Shown: piece by piece, positions 46,948 to 57,947 of the stretch
Numbering within the stretch: position 1 is the stretch's first letter
Layout: each line of letters starts with the position of its first letter
Assembly (NCBI RefSeq): GCF_016808335.1
Contig: NC_053145.1
Span: 29,275,120 to 29,339,119 of the forward strand
Direction: 5' to 3'
DNA from: Panicum virgatum
Lineage: Eukaryota; Streptophyta; Magnoliopsida; Poales; Poaceae
Length of the DNA: 64,000 nt
Translations under genes and position numbers: made by a program
The notes under the pieces: generated by a model
Databases searched by the model: none
Told to the model about the DNA's origin: nothing
Seen by the model: the letters and a program-made list of their open reading frames with translations, nothing else

Positions 46948-49458
46948 TGTTGGATATTTTAATGACTGCGAATAAATCCGCAAGCGCACGGATACCGTTG
47001 TAGCTTTCACCTGTGAGTATTCAAGGGTTATTGTATCCACAGGGAACGTGTGTGCACTAACTTCTAACTGAGTCGGTCCAAGGACACACCAAGATAAATG
47101 GCGAGGATAGAGAGGATTCCTGAGGTAGCTGAAACGAACATGGCACCATTTATGCCATTTCGAGTGATTTTGGTGATCAATTAACAACGCAATCAATGGG
47201 ATTAATATTTTTGTTAAGTGAACATTTCTAGATCCCAGAGATACTTCAGTAACACTGGAAGAACCGATGCTATAGGCATCGGTGCATCCGATTGTTGTCG
47301 GATGATCCGATGGCCTGGCTTTTGATGCAAGCCTGTGAGGCACCGGTTGAACCGATGGATCCATGAAAGGCATCGGTGCATTGGGCATACTATGTTCTAG
47401 AGACGATATAAAGTGCCCAGAAGAAGATTCTTCAGCATCGGATGAACCGGTGATGCATCGGAGCAAAGCACCGGTGTAATGACGTCAGCAAACAGTGAGT
47501 CAGAAGCTCAACGGCTACCTCGGGTCTGAGAGTGACCGGATGAACCGATGCTACCCCAGGCGGAGGCATCGGTTCATCCGATGATACGCAGATTTTCTGC
47601 TGACCATTGGAGCAACTGCTACAAGACTTGGTGGCCTATATATACGCCTCACCCCGGCCATTTGAAGATTGCTGGAGTTGCTGGACATCCCACACACACC
47701 CAAGAATATCTCCAAGCCATACAAGAGCACCAAGATCATATCCTTAGCCCTTAGCACACTTTGAGAGTGTTGTGTAAAGGATTAGCTCTTAGTGAGTGAG
47801 ATTGCAAGGTTTCGAGCCTTTGTGTTCTGGTTCATTAGCGAACCAAAACAAGAGCTTGGTGTGCCGGCACCTTGGAGCGTGAAGCTCGCCGGCAACGTCA
47901 TCGACCCTCCAACTTGGTGTAGAGCGGCGACGACATCTTTGTGCGGGGGACGTGGAGACCCCCATCCTTTGTGGAGAAGCTCCTTAGTGGAACCCGGGGC
48001 CAAGGTGACCGTAATTGTGTTCACGGAAAAGACTTGGTGGCCGAGTAGCAATACTCTTAGTGAGTGCTACAACAACATGGATGTAGGTGTGCCTTTGTGG
48101 CTAACCGAACCACGGGATAAACACCCGCGTCAAGAGTTTGCTATCTCCTATCCCGCTCTTTAAGCTTCCGCATTTAATACTTGCAACCTTTGTGCCTTTA
48201 CTTTCATAGAATAGTTTCTTGTTAGAAAAGGCTATAGGGTGCATAACTCTTTTGGGATAGGGGTTTCACACTAGAACAACCTAGTTGCACATCTAGATAG
48301 CTTGAATTAGTTTAAGTTTTGTGCAAACTAGTTGGAGCCATAGGTCAAGTTTTTTATTAGTACCTAATTCACCCCCTCCCCCTCTTAGGCTAGAGCACCC
48401 GATAACTTTCAGTAGCACTTAGATGAGTTAAGGTCGATCTCTCGGGCTAGATACTCGCTTCGGGCACCGGCTTACTCCTGAAATGGTAAGGAGACTCCGG
48501 CCAACGGCTCTACGCTATATCCGAACGTGGAGGGCTACTAAGGACCAACAGGGCTGTCACCACCTGTGGACTACCTCACAGACCGTGGGATATAAGGCAA
48601 ACGAAGGTAACCCTTAGCCTAGACACCACGTCTATGCTACTGATTACTACCATAGTCTAACTACGTTTGGTACCCCGTAGCAAACTACGGCACTCTGTAT
48701 AAATACAGAGTGACGAACCCACGAGTAAGAGAACTGATCTCACTCAAAAGATAAGTACTATGCAAGAATAGAGAATCACAAATACTTACTTTACTCCGAA
48801 AGAAGCCAGTATCCGTAGAGGTACAGCTTGGACATGAACACCGACAGGCCCGGCGCTTCCCCGAACTACTCCTCACACTCCTCCTTTATTCTAGCACTAG
48901 CGAACTAACGCGTCGCCTTTGCAATGTGGCACTACAACTACTCTTGAATGGTGTGTGTGAGAGGGGGTGAGGGAGGCTCCTTTTATAGCCCAAGGAGGTC
49001 GGTTCTCGCTAGAATTAAATATGGAAACACTGGGCACCGCCTTCAGAAGGATAAGGATGACCTTCTTGCCAAAACTGAGGCCGGTTGGCACCGAAATTGG
49101 GCCGGCCGACCCTGTGGTTCGGCCGGGCCATGGGTGGCGCCTCTCACGCCGCCTCTCATCCTGGACACTGCTAAGTGGGCCCCCAACTTGTGTATGTCGG
49201 TGCCGGGGCTTTGTTTGTCAGTTTTCTTTGTCAAATGGGCCCATTTTGAGGGTGAAATGTGGCTGGAATCTTCTGTGTGTTTTTCTCTGTGTTCACTTGT
49301 GTTTTCATCATATTTCACCAGTGGGTGCCAGCAGATCATAATTCACCAAAGCTCGTGGAACTTGTTAGAATTAAGCCCTACAACTAAGTTTGGTGATCAA
49401 TTATTATGAAAAGATGCAAGAGTTGATGGTTCTATTTCTGACTTAAGGACCGTCAACA
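46948..49458 (-). repeat. 5' LTR of I, interrupted by J
   Basis: 46948-47129 plus 48417-49458 (about 1224 bp) match 39712-40944. Minus-strand TATA at 48979-48987. J with its TSD separates the parts. Confidence 0.92.
47130..48411 (+). repeat. Solo LTR J (SIRE/Maximus-like copia)
   Basis: TGAAACGAAC to GATAACTTTCA, 1282 bp, TSD gtagc at 47125-47129 and 48412-48416; the empty site is preserved at 39890-39900 in the other I LTR. It ends with the TTCACCCCCTCCCCCTCTTA text typical of SIRE-type LTRs. Repeats of GCATCGGT(T/G)(C/A).. and CCGGTT/AACCG type (47255-47585) lie upstream of TATATATA (47637-47644). It is related to the E LTR but clearly diverged. Confidence 0.9.
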
Positions 49459-49469
49459 CTTGGGGGAGT

Positions 49470-51101
49470 TGTTGACGGTGCTTAAGTGCCATTTTCACCC
49501 GTCAGCCACACTCAATAATAAAGGAAAACTGCATGCCTTACTCGCATATTTGTATCACTAACCTTGCTTCACAGTTGTTTTCGAGTTTTGTACATTTCAG
49601 ATGAGTAGGAGCGGAATAAGACGAAAACACGCAGCAGACGCCATACAACTACGCAGAATATCGCATCCGGCATCACCCACTTACAAGGAGGGCCCATCTG
49701 GCAGAGCAAACGGGCGTGCCATGCATAATGCATACAAGGAAAGATATCAGGGCCCACATGTCAGCCTGCCAGAGAATGATAAGGACGAGAGGCGGCCAGG
49801 TGGGGCCAGCCGACCCCTTGGGTCGGCCAAACCTGGCCGGCCTCCCGTCCAGGTGCATTTCGAGGAGGAGTCGGCCCCAAGTCTCCTGATTACCTTCCAT
49901 ACGTGCATTTGGCGGGAACCGACCTCCACTAGTATAAATAGGGCCCCCTCTCACCCCTCACACACACACACACTTCATTCCATTCTCTCCAAGAAGGCTT
50001 TCCTCTCTCTTGCTCTCTTAGCTAGGTAGTGGAGCTAGGCTAGTTCTCTTTAGCGAGCAAGTCGTCCACGGGATCGTTGAGCAATCCTCGGCTCCTAGTA
50101 TGGCTTTGTATCCGACTTGTCAGACTTCTATTCATAATATAGAGTTCTGCCATGGTTGCTTTACTATCTTGATAATTTGTCAATCCATGCTTAGATCATT
50201 CATAAGTTATGCTACAGTCTTGGTTAGGCCAGATGATTCGGGTACGGATAGAGGTTTGTTGTGCTTTCGGGCTTGCTCTAGTGTTTTACTTGTCCATCCG
50301 AAGGGTGGGAGACCTGGCGGCACTAGAGTAGTGACTTCATACACAAGCGTGGTGCTCGGGTATGCGGAATCCTTCGGATATGACCATGCTCCACGGTATG
50401 ACTGGGGTAGATGGTAGGTGGTGACAGCCCTATCCGTCCGGTGTAGCAGTGGTGTTGCGTTTAGCGTACTCCTCGACGTTCGGGTTCGGTGTAGGAGTTA
50501 TGCAAAGAAGTAACGGTACTGGATGTACTCCGGTGCGGGACCTTCTCCCCACTATCCCATTTTCCTGGCACCTACAGTCCTAACCATGATCTAACATGAC
50601 CCCAGCTTTGGATTGAAGCACTAGGACACCTAACCTAGCCTAAGCTCCAGCTGACTTGACGTAGGATAGAGTAGTTCTTTGTTTTATAGTTTCTCTCCTT
50701 TATTCCTTCCTCTTGGAGTGTGGATGTGTGCTGTGTCGCATTACCCTTGCTTATTCTTTATCTGTACTTACCCCTGTTAGAGTATTGCCTATTGCTTGAG
50801 GCACAATGTCATGGTTAATGTTGAGTACAATACCTTTGTCGCTGCCATCCTTTGGGACACAAATAAATGACGATACCCTTACTCTCTGGGTGAAATGCTA
50901 CAACGGTATATCCATGCACTTGCGGATCCATCTGTAATCGTATTGATTATACCACGAGAGTGGAACCCCTTGGGTGCAGTTGCTAGGATGGGTTCGGCGC
51001 CCTCATTTCTAGTGATTGCACTAAGGACTGCCAACAGGCATTTCTGGTGCTGTTGCTAAGGATTAACCATTCCTAGTGATTGCGCTAAGAAATGTCAACA
51101 G
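49470..51101 (+). repeat. 3' LTR of F (complete, 1632 bp)
   Basis: TGTTGACGGTGCTTAAG to GCTAAGAAATGTCAACA, uninterrupted. It shows the empty site of G at about 50573-50577 and is followed by the second ggaag TSD copy. The preceding GGGGAGT (49464-49469) is the second half of the F PPT. Confidence 0.94.
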
Positions 51102-51106
51102 GAAGA

Positions 51107-51607
51107 CGACCCCGACAGATGAGGCCCGCCTGTCGGCGGCAGAGAGGAGAGGGAGGAGGGCGCCAAGATGGGCCAGAAGCAGGAGGAGCTGGGCCGGCGG
51201 GAGGAAAACTGGGCCGGGCGGAAATGGGCTGAAGTGGAAGAAAAAGAAAAGAGGAAAGGGAGAGGGGATTGGGCTGGGCCAAAACAGAAAAGGAGAAAGA
51301 GAGGGAGAGAGAGAAGGGAAAGGTTTTTCTTTTCTTTTTGAATAAAGAACACACACAATTCATTTGAATTTAAATTTGGAGAAATTTAAATTCAACTGAA
51401 CTCAAACATTAAAATAATGCAATGCAGGATGTATGCAACACAAACAGAATAAATCCATTTAATTTAGAAGACAACCAATATATATTTTTATACTAAATTT
51501 ACTGTAAAGAGAATAAATGTTGGGAAAATTTTAAAATTATGAGAAAATTGTTGTTTTGTTTTTAATTTTAATCACATCCTGAAATCCAAAAATTTTAGGG
51601 TGTGACA
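51107..51607 (-). repeat. 3' LTR of C, second part (its 5' start on the minus strand)
   Basis: On the minus strand TGTCACACCCTAAAATTTTT opens an AT-rich stretch with TTTGAATTTAAATT motifs and then GC-rich DNA, like the starts of the B LTRs and 1-1258. It joins 25333 once F and one ggaag copy are removed. Confidence 0.88.
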
Positions 51608-51621
51608 GAATTACCCCCCTT
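51608..51621 (-). other. Polypurine tract of C
   Basis: Minus strand AAGGGGGGTAATTC, preceded by TCTCGGGACGAGATTCC, the same text that precedes the B PPT. Confidence 0.82.
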
Positions 51622-52026
51622 AAAAGGAATCTCGTCCCGAGATTCACAAGGCTAGCAGGAGATAAAGGTTTAGGTGGGTAGCATCCAATACGTATTAACT
51701 GTCTTCCCGATCAGTCCATTTTACAATATCTCCTCAAACAAGCTTCTCTATTCTTTGCAACTCATATCAAACACTTCATGGATACTTAGTATAATTCCAC
51801 ATTTAGCTATTCATTCTTTTTCTTAACTTCGTTGGCCCATTCTATCGACAAACTTCTGTCGTACTTAAATAAAGTGATTTGAATAGAGCTTGATTTGTTC
51901 TTTCTGGCTTTGATATCTTGGCGACTCGTTGTGCTACAAAAATTGGGCATTCAAGATTAAATGGTATTCGTATCTTGCTAAGGTACCCTGATCATCGGCC
52001 CTGGCAAGGAGGCCAACTGATGACGT
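51622..52026 (-). other. C interior between ORF and PPT
   Basis: No ORF; short decayed coding-like text on the minus strand (for example NGLIGKTVNTYWMLPT) may be a relic of a pol C-terminus. No protease, RT or integrase is present. Confidence 0.4.
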
Positions 52027-53073
52027 CTAACTGAGTGTAGGACTATTGGAACTTTGGCCATGCAGTTGATTATCATCCTCTTTTTCACACCAACTAGCAA
52101 GATGTCCGTATTCTCCACACTTGAGGCAGTATAATCTCGTACCACGGGACCTAGTTCTCTTATGCTTCATTGGACACCCATTGGCATAGTGGCCTATTTC
52201 ACCACATTTATAACACAGTACTCTTTTAATACGTCCATCCCGACTACTTTTCTACTCCTCCACAACTCTTGGTGGAATGGCTTGTACATTAGGATCCTTC
52301 TTGATAGAGTGGTCACATGGAGGTTGAACAACTTTTGGCTGTGGTTGATTGAAACTAAGTTCAGCACCGTTATTTGCCAATGGTTGTGGTAACTCCAACC
52401 TCTCTTGGCTTGCTTTACTGCTTCGTTTCCTAGACTTCTTGCTTCTTTTAGGCTGAAATTCCTTGTAAGTGATAGTCCAATCCTTGAGGTTTATAGTCGG
52501 ATTTTGAGCAACTCCTATGTCTAGATCTTGCGTGAATAGCTTCCTATTGATATCTGAATGGTAACGTTGCCTTGCTTCTGTTGTCATTAAGCTATCTTCT
52601 TCCTAGGGACATGGACGACCATAATGCACACAACATTGGCATATTCCTAGAGTCTTGATATCTTTATGATGTCTTTCCTTTTCCTGCTCTGGTGTTCCAC
52701 GACTTCTCTTATTTATTTGGCGGTTCCATGCTTCAGCGACTTGCCTCTTTACTGGTCCGGTGGGGATCTCTACTTTGGTCAACTTCATGCTTTGAGATGA
52801 TACTGTATTGGACTGCATCCTTCCTTGTAAGACTTGAGCCTGCATGGCTAGTAGCTTCTCTTTATCAAATAGTGACGGCAACAGTGCAAATGAGACCGAA
52901 TGGTTATTACCGGTGGTTGTGTTGCAGTTCTGAGGGAATAAGGCTTGCTCCGGAATATGCTGCTGGATATTTGCCATGATTGGAGCCATTGCTTGTAGCC
53001 TCTGAGTTTGTGCTGGAACGTTGAGGTCACCTTTATTGGCTCTATCTTCTGGATTTCTGTTTAGACTCGCCAT
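52027..53073 (-). pseudogene. C gag-like protein with two zinc knuckles and two in-frame TAGs
   Basis: ATG 53073 (MASLNRNPEDRANKG) is preceded by a good 3' splice site (CTAAC ... CTACCACTCATACAG). One frame runs to TAG 52027-52029, broken only by TAG 52603-52605 and TAG 52252-52254, both fitting former CAG. A Cys-rich CQCCVHYGRPC motif lies mid-protein, then a basic stretch (KRSKKSRKRSSK) and two CX2CX4HX4C knuckles, CYKCGEIGHYANGC and CLKCGEYGHLASWC. I see no retrotransposon-gag capsid core like that in B. It probably binds nucleic acid. Product not recognised; about 349 codons. Confidence 0.7.
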
Positions 53074-54383
53074 CTGTATGAGTGGTAGGGATAAGGTTAG
53101 TAGAGAGAATAAATTATAAAGAAGATTGAATAGCAAGGTAAAATCCATGATATCATCTTCACCAATGTGTGGTGGTCATGATTGTTAAATGAATCAAGGT
53201 GGAGCGGAGAAGGACATGGGGGTAGAAAAAGGAAAAGAGCATTCTTGACTTCAGCTTGCTTTCATTTATCGACCATTGCAAATGCTTGGAGGTCTCTACT
53301 ATTATTGTCAATGTTGCCTTGAACTTCCTTCTTGACATCTTCCAAAGGATTGGGTAGAAAGACGGAGGATAACAAGGAGCTGGGAGGTACAAATGAAGAA
53401 CCGAGCTAAGCAACTGAAGTTATTGTAGGTAGAAGACCCACAATACACCAACAATCATTACAAAGAAGCGAATCAGACAAGGTCATAAAGATAAACATCA
53501 TCATGCAAACACGGAATTTCACCAATCAACATAATTTAAGGAATGATGCTAAATGTTGTTAACAGGGCTGTAAGGGGGTACTCCTAAACATGGTTATATC
53601 TTCCAGCTTCGTTGTTGATGACACGTGCCTTCTTCAACTTGTCCAAGGTTGACTCCATCTTTATGATTGTAGCGGTAGTGATAGTGCCATAATGTTGCTC
53701 AGGTTTGATTCTTTGGTGGTGCTCTAAACTCTTCAACCAACATGAGCAGGGATGTAGACAGGTGGTACAATTTCCAATTGCTTCGACTTGACTCTTCATG
53801 ATGAATTATCAACTCTGTTCTTCAGATGACATGGATGTTCAGATGACTTGAACATGTATTAGGATATGTCGCACATATCATCTAAGTATGTTTGAATCAG
53901 AAGAGATACTTTGGAAAAAATCAAGGGATGAACCCAAGGTGACATTTATTTGGAAAGAAAGGAGAGGCACAATGGAGAAACTGAGCACACTGTAAATGAA
54001 GTAAAGGGAAGGTAGGTCCAAAAAGGTAAGTTAAAAAATAAATTCAAGGAGCAATTTTGCTAGCATATCAAAAGTAGGTGAGCTGGATGAAATTGGAAAA
54101 TCATACATCAAGGGGGACGTATGATCAGAATCAAGGAGTGATCCAGGAAAGTAAATAAATAGACAAGAGTTGAGGACCTAACATTTGCAAAACAATAAAG
54201 TGCAAATGAAAAGAGAGTCAAGTGAGGAAGGTGAGTTATCAAGGCTGACTGAGGAAACAAAATGGTTAAGGAGTGAGAATATTCACCAAAGAGATCAAGG
54301 ATAAAGTAGGAATTGATTTTGTGACAAAATGGACTTTAGGAAGCGACCATTGCTATCTAGGCATACGTCCTACGGTCGATACA
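53074..54383 (-). other. Leader of C
   Basis: Between the PBS and the ORF; about 1.3 kb without a credible gene. Its 3' end looks like an intron end (branch-like CTAAC, pyrimidines, ACAG) directly before ATG 53073. Confidence 0.5.
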
Positions 54384-54395
54384 GCTTTGACACCA
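54384..54395 (-). other. Primer-binding site of C (tRNA-Met type, decayed)
   Basis: Minus strand TGGTGTCAAAGC differs from TGGTATCAGAGC by two transitions and lies four bases from the LTR end. Confidence 0.8.
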
Positions 54396-54399
54396 CTTC

Positions 54400-56104
54400 T
54401 GTCACACCCGGTTTTAAGGACAAAACTGAGTGCATAGCTTTATGTATGCCAGGATCAAGTTTCATACATATAGAGACATTATAAGTGAATAATCAATAAC
54501 AGTATCATGTAAAAGTGAAATACAACGACTAAAAGACTATCAGAGTTATACAGCTTATCCTAGAAACGAAGGCTTCAAACTTCATAGGCAATCGACTGGG
54601 GGTTGCGTACGCCTAGAACTCAGCATCATCTTCGAAAGACTTCACAGCAACTTTCTCTTCTGAGCAGCAGTAAGCAAGGGTGAGTACACTTATGGTTGGT
54701 ACTCAGCAAGGCCACAAGAAATAACCAAAATGTGATTTATATCCATCTTTAAGTTTATTAATCATGTGAGGGTCCAAGCCGCTCTTGACCATGAGCACGG
54801 CTAACTGGTTAGTTTTAACTCTGCAGAGGTTGTACACTTTCACCACAATTCGCGTAAAAGTTCTGAAGAACTTTGAACCCAACCACGCATGTGCTAGCTA
54901 GGCACAATACCACACTTCCGAGGTGTGATTGCATAGGGACGCTACGAGGCCTTTACAAAGAATTCCTATATGTAAGTGCTGGTCCCTGCAATTGTAGTCC
55001 CTCAAAAGACACAGCTTCCTTCACCTGCTCCACCACACAAGCCCAAACACCACCAAACGAGCCACCCCAACACCACATATAGTTCATCTAATTAATCAAC
55101 CAAGACAAGTGCCATATAGTATTGTGGTTGTACTGTTTTTCTAGGTGGTTCTCCATGTTCCAATTAAACATAATATTCTTGTAAATAAAGCATAGATAGA
55201 AAGATGGTTTGGGTCACTTTCCTTTCACCAACAAAAAGCTACTCTTACTTCTCTTCAGCTCTTACTCACTTGGAATTCTTGATTCTTCAAGCTTCAACAA
55301 CGATCCTTCTACTCGAAGCAATCATCGAGAAAACATACAAAGCAAACAAAGTATAGCTAAGAACAATATACCAAAACAAAAGAAAGGCTTAAAAAGAACA
55401 CATTAAAGAAAAGGGCTCGCTGCTACGGTTACGAGAACGCAAGAAATGCGGAAAACGGAGCTACGGTTGAAAAGAAACAACTATCGAAAGATTTGTATTA
55501 TTAAAGAAAAACAAAAGAACTATGAGGTTCATTTATTTTACGTGGAAAACAAATGTAAAGGATATTTAAAAGAATTATCCTAGATTATATTTAACTCAAT
55601 TGTATTTGCATTTATAAAATCAAAGTAAAACTTAGTCAAATTTTATATATAATTATCTATGTAGAAATTACACTAATTAGACAATTAATTGGAGAATAGA
55701 TATGTGAGAGCATCTAAACGAATAACTTTATGATTGGTGTTGAGCTTAACAAATTATAGCTAAAACACATTATGTTGATACTAACCATATTAATCATTAT
55801 TTATGAAAAACTGTGTAACATCTAATTAGCTTTTAATTAGAAAACTAGATGAGAGATCATTATTCAAATTAAATTTATATTTAAATTTATAACAGGAACT
55901 ATGGTACAACGGCACTACCAAACGATAGCTTACGCTAAAACAAAACTAACGCAACGAGAATGGGTTGAAACGGAGCTAAAACGTGGAAACTATGGGTAAA
56001 ACAAGGCTGTAGGAACCTAGTCGTGATTAAATAAGGAGTTAAAGGCTAGCAAAGAAAATTTGCAAAGGATAACAAGGTGATAAAGCTATTGCACACGTTG
56101 CAAG
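54400..56104 (-). repeat. 5' LTR of C, interrupted by E and continuing outside the window
   Basis: Matches 22648-24357 in the same orientation. It stops at GTTGCAAG, where E begins; gcaag (56100-56104) is the expected left TSD of E. Mini-ORF exon 2 is preserved near 54629-54675 with one synonymous change. Confidence 0.92.
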
Positions 56105-57682
56105 TGTAAGGATCGATGGACCAAGAGGGGGGTGAATTGGGCCTTTTTCAAATTTCTAAAACAATTAAAGCAACCTTAACCTATGCAATGCTAGTAAGGC
56201 TCAATTCACCAACCGGCTAACTAAGCAAACTACACAAGCTAACAAAGATAAGAAACTAAGCAAGGTAGAGCTAAGTTATGATCTCTAAGGTCAAGCACAT
56301 GAATGATTGTAAGAAAGTAAGTGCTTAAAATGAAAGAGTGGGCAAGAGACAACCGGATTTTTTCCCGTGGTGTCGATGTGTTGGCACACACCCCTAATCC
56401 ATGTTGTGACACTCACTAAGAGTCTTGTCACCTCCCATGTCACCGAGACTTGGGCGCTCACTAAGAGTCTCTGTTCACCATACCGGCGTGGTGGAGCTCA
56501 AGCCACGTACAAACTTCTTCGGGCTCCCACAATCCTTGGCAAGCTCCGGAAGAAAACACCTTCAATCACCAAGATCGTCTAGGTGCTGCCAATCACCAAG
56601 AGTAACAAGCTCCTAAGCCTTCACTTGACCTACACTCAGTTGGCCCTAGCTCAAGCACACTTGCTACACTTGCAAAGGATGAATTCTTCAAGGTTGAAGC
56701 ACAAACAAAGCACTAGATCTTCTCTCTTTTGCTCAAAGCACTTTCTCTTCTTCTCAAGGGTGGCCTCAGGTATTCAAGGTGTCAAAGGCAACTGAAATGA
56801 GCCAGGGGTGCCCTTATATAGAGTGGAGGAGGTCACAAAGCCGTTGGAAGTTCACTGCAGAAAAACCGTGACCACCAGAAGAACCGACGGGTTACAAATT
56901 TGAGGCGTCGGTTCAACCGGTCTCTCTGTGTACAATTAGTAGCCATTGGGGTTTCTGACACAGTATCCAGGCTTGCGTCATTGCACCGTTGCATGCTCCG
57001 TAGAGGCATCGGTTCAACCGGTGCTGAAGAGGTTCACTGATCAACTCAAACAAGCTCCCTGGAACATAGTACATTCAATGCACCGGTGCTTTGATTCTAA
57101 AGCGTCGGTTCAACCGGTGCTATAGAGATTTCTGATTTGATTTCTGCTGGCATCCAGAGAGATAGACCGACAGGACGTCGGAACTTCCGGTAAGCATCGG
57201 ATACTCCGATGCTAGGGCATCGGTTAAACCGGTGCTGCTGTTTTTCTTTGTTTTCAGCTGAATTGACTTGGATTTGAATGTAACTTAGATTCTTTCTTCT
57301 TCCAAGCGTTGTGTTAACTTCTTTTGAACATCTTAGACTGTTTTTGAGCGAGTGTGCAAGATTTCTAAGGCCAACTCAATTTTGATCAAGCTACTAACTC
57401 ATGAACCCCTCTTAATAGTACGATCAAGAACTAGAAACTATAAAACCTAGCTAAATCAAGTGTCCTTCATCTCCTTGTGACACTTGAGACTAGAAAGGTC
57501 CTTAATCTTTCAAATTGAGTCCTTGGCACGCATGATTGTTTTGAATTGAGGGGTCTCCTTTCATATTTCATATGAGACTAATCCAGTCATTGATTTTTCC
57601 TTTAAAACACACGTTAGTCGCATACGGTTGTCATTAATCACCGAAACTTACCATTAGCATCTATCGGCCTAGATGCGCTTCA
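56105..57682 (-). repeat. 3' LTR of E (1578 bp)
   Basis: On the minus strand it starts TGAAGCGCATC after the PPT and ends GGTCCATCGATCCTTACA, with AATTCACCCCCCCTCTTGG just before. Four copies of a GCATCGGTTCAACCGGTGC-type repeat (56895-57235) precede a minus-strand TATA (CTATATAAGG, 56812-56821). Confidence 0.88.
56812..56821 (-). promoter_or_regulatory. TATA box of the E LTR
   Basis: Minus strand CTATATAAGG, directly downstream of the CGGTTCAACCG repeat cluster. Confidence 0.65.
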
Positions 57683-57696
57683 ATATCCCCCTTTTT
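57683..57696 (-). other. Polypurine tract of E
   Basis: Minus strand AAAAAGGGGGATAT directly before the LTR. Confidence 0.85.
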
Positions 57697-57947
57697 GATG
57701 ATTGATGACAACACAAAGTAAAGATACACAAGATATGAAATTGAAAGCGAAAAACAAGCATGCATTACTCGAAATAAAGCACATGTAGGGACATGTCAAC
57801 ACAGAGCATACACAATATCCAAATAACATGTCCATACACAAAAACCATGAAGATCCAATCACTCCACAAACCACCAAGCTCCCCCTATCTCTACTCCCCC
57901 TATCTATCTCCCCCTTTGGCAACAAAGCACCAAAAAGGAAGGTGATT
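57697..57947 (-). other. Spacer between the E extra ORF and the PPT
   Basis: Minus strand contains repeated GGGGGAGATAG/GGGGGAGTAG purine runs (57885-57915), possible secondary PPTs. No ORF. Confidence 0.45.

Larger units (their letters stand above)
39712..49458 (-). mobile_element. Element I: Athila-like gypsy retrotransposon with full gag-pol
   Basis: LTRs 39712-40944 (3') and 46948-49458 (5', interrupted by J), TSD cttgg at 39707-39711 and 49459-49463. The minus-strand interior has a perfect tRNA-Asp PBS, gag, protease-like, RT, RNase H and integrase in one frame with four stops, then a 1.4-kb 3' region and PPT. Same LTR family as G. It interrupts the PPT of F. Confidence 0.93.
25334..51101 (+). 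mobile_element. Element F: Athila-like gypsy retrotransposon with gag-pro and a second ORF, carrying nested insertions
   Basis: LTRs at 25334-31835 (interrupted by G) and 49470-51101, TSD ggaag at 25329-25333 and 51102-51106. Interior: tRNA-Asp PBS, gag-protease, a promoter-like spacer, an ATHILA-ORF1-like gene (interrupted by H), a long 3' region and a PPT (interrupted by I). No RT or integrase coding is present. Its own sequence is about 9.5 kb without the insertions. It sits in the 3' LTR of C. Confidence 0.9.

Noticed and set aside
48948..49409. 153-codon plus ORF (and the related frame at 40407)
   Set aside because: Antisense to the I LTR promoter; present in both LTRs simply because they are copies.
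51063..51363. Several overlapping ORFs of 87-97 codons
   Set aside because: They cross the F/C junction at 51101 or lie in purine-rich LTR sequence, with no domain.
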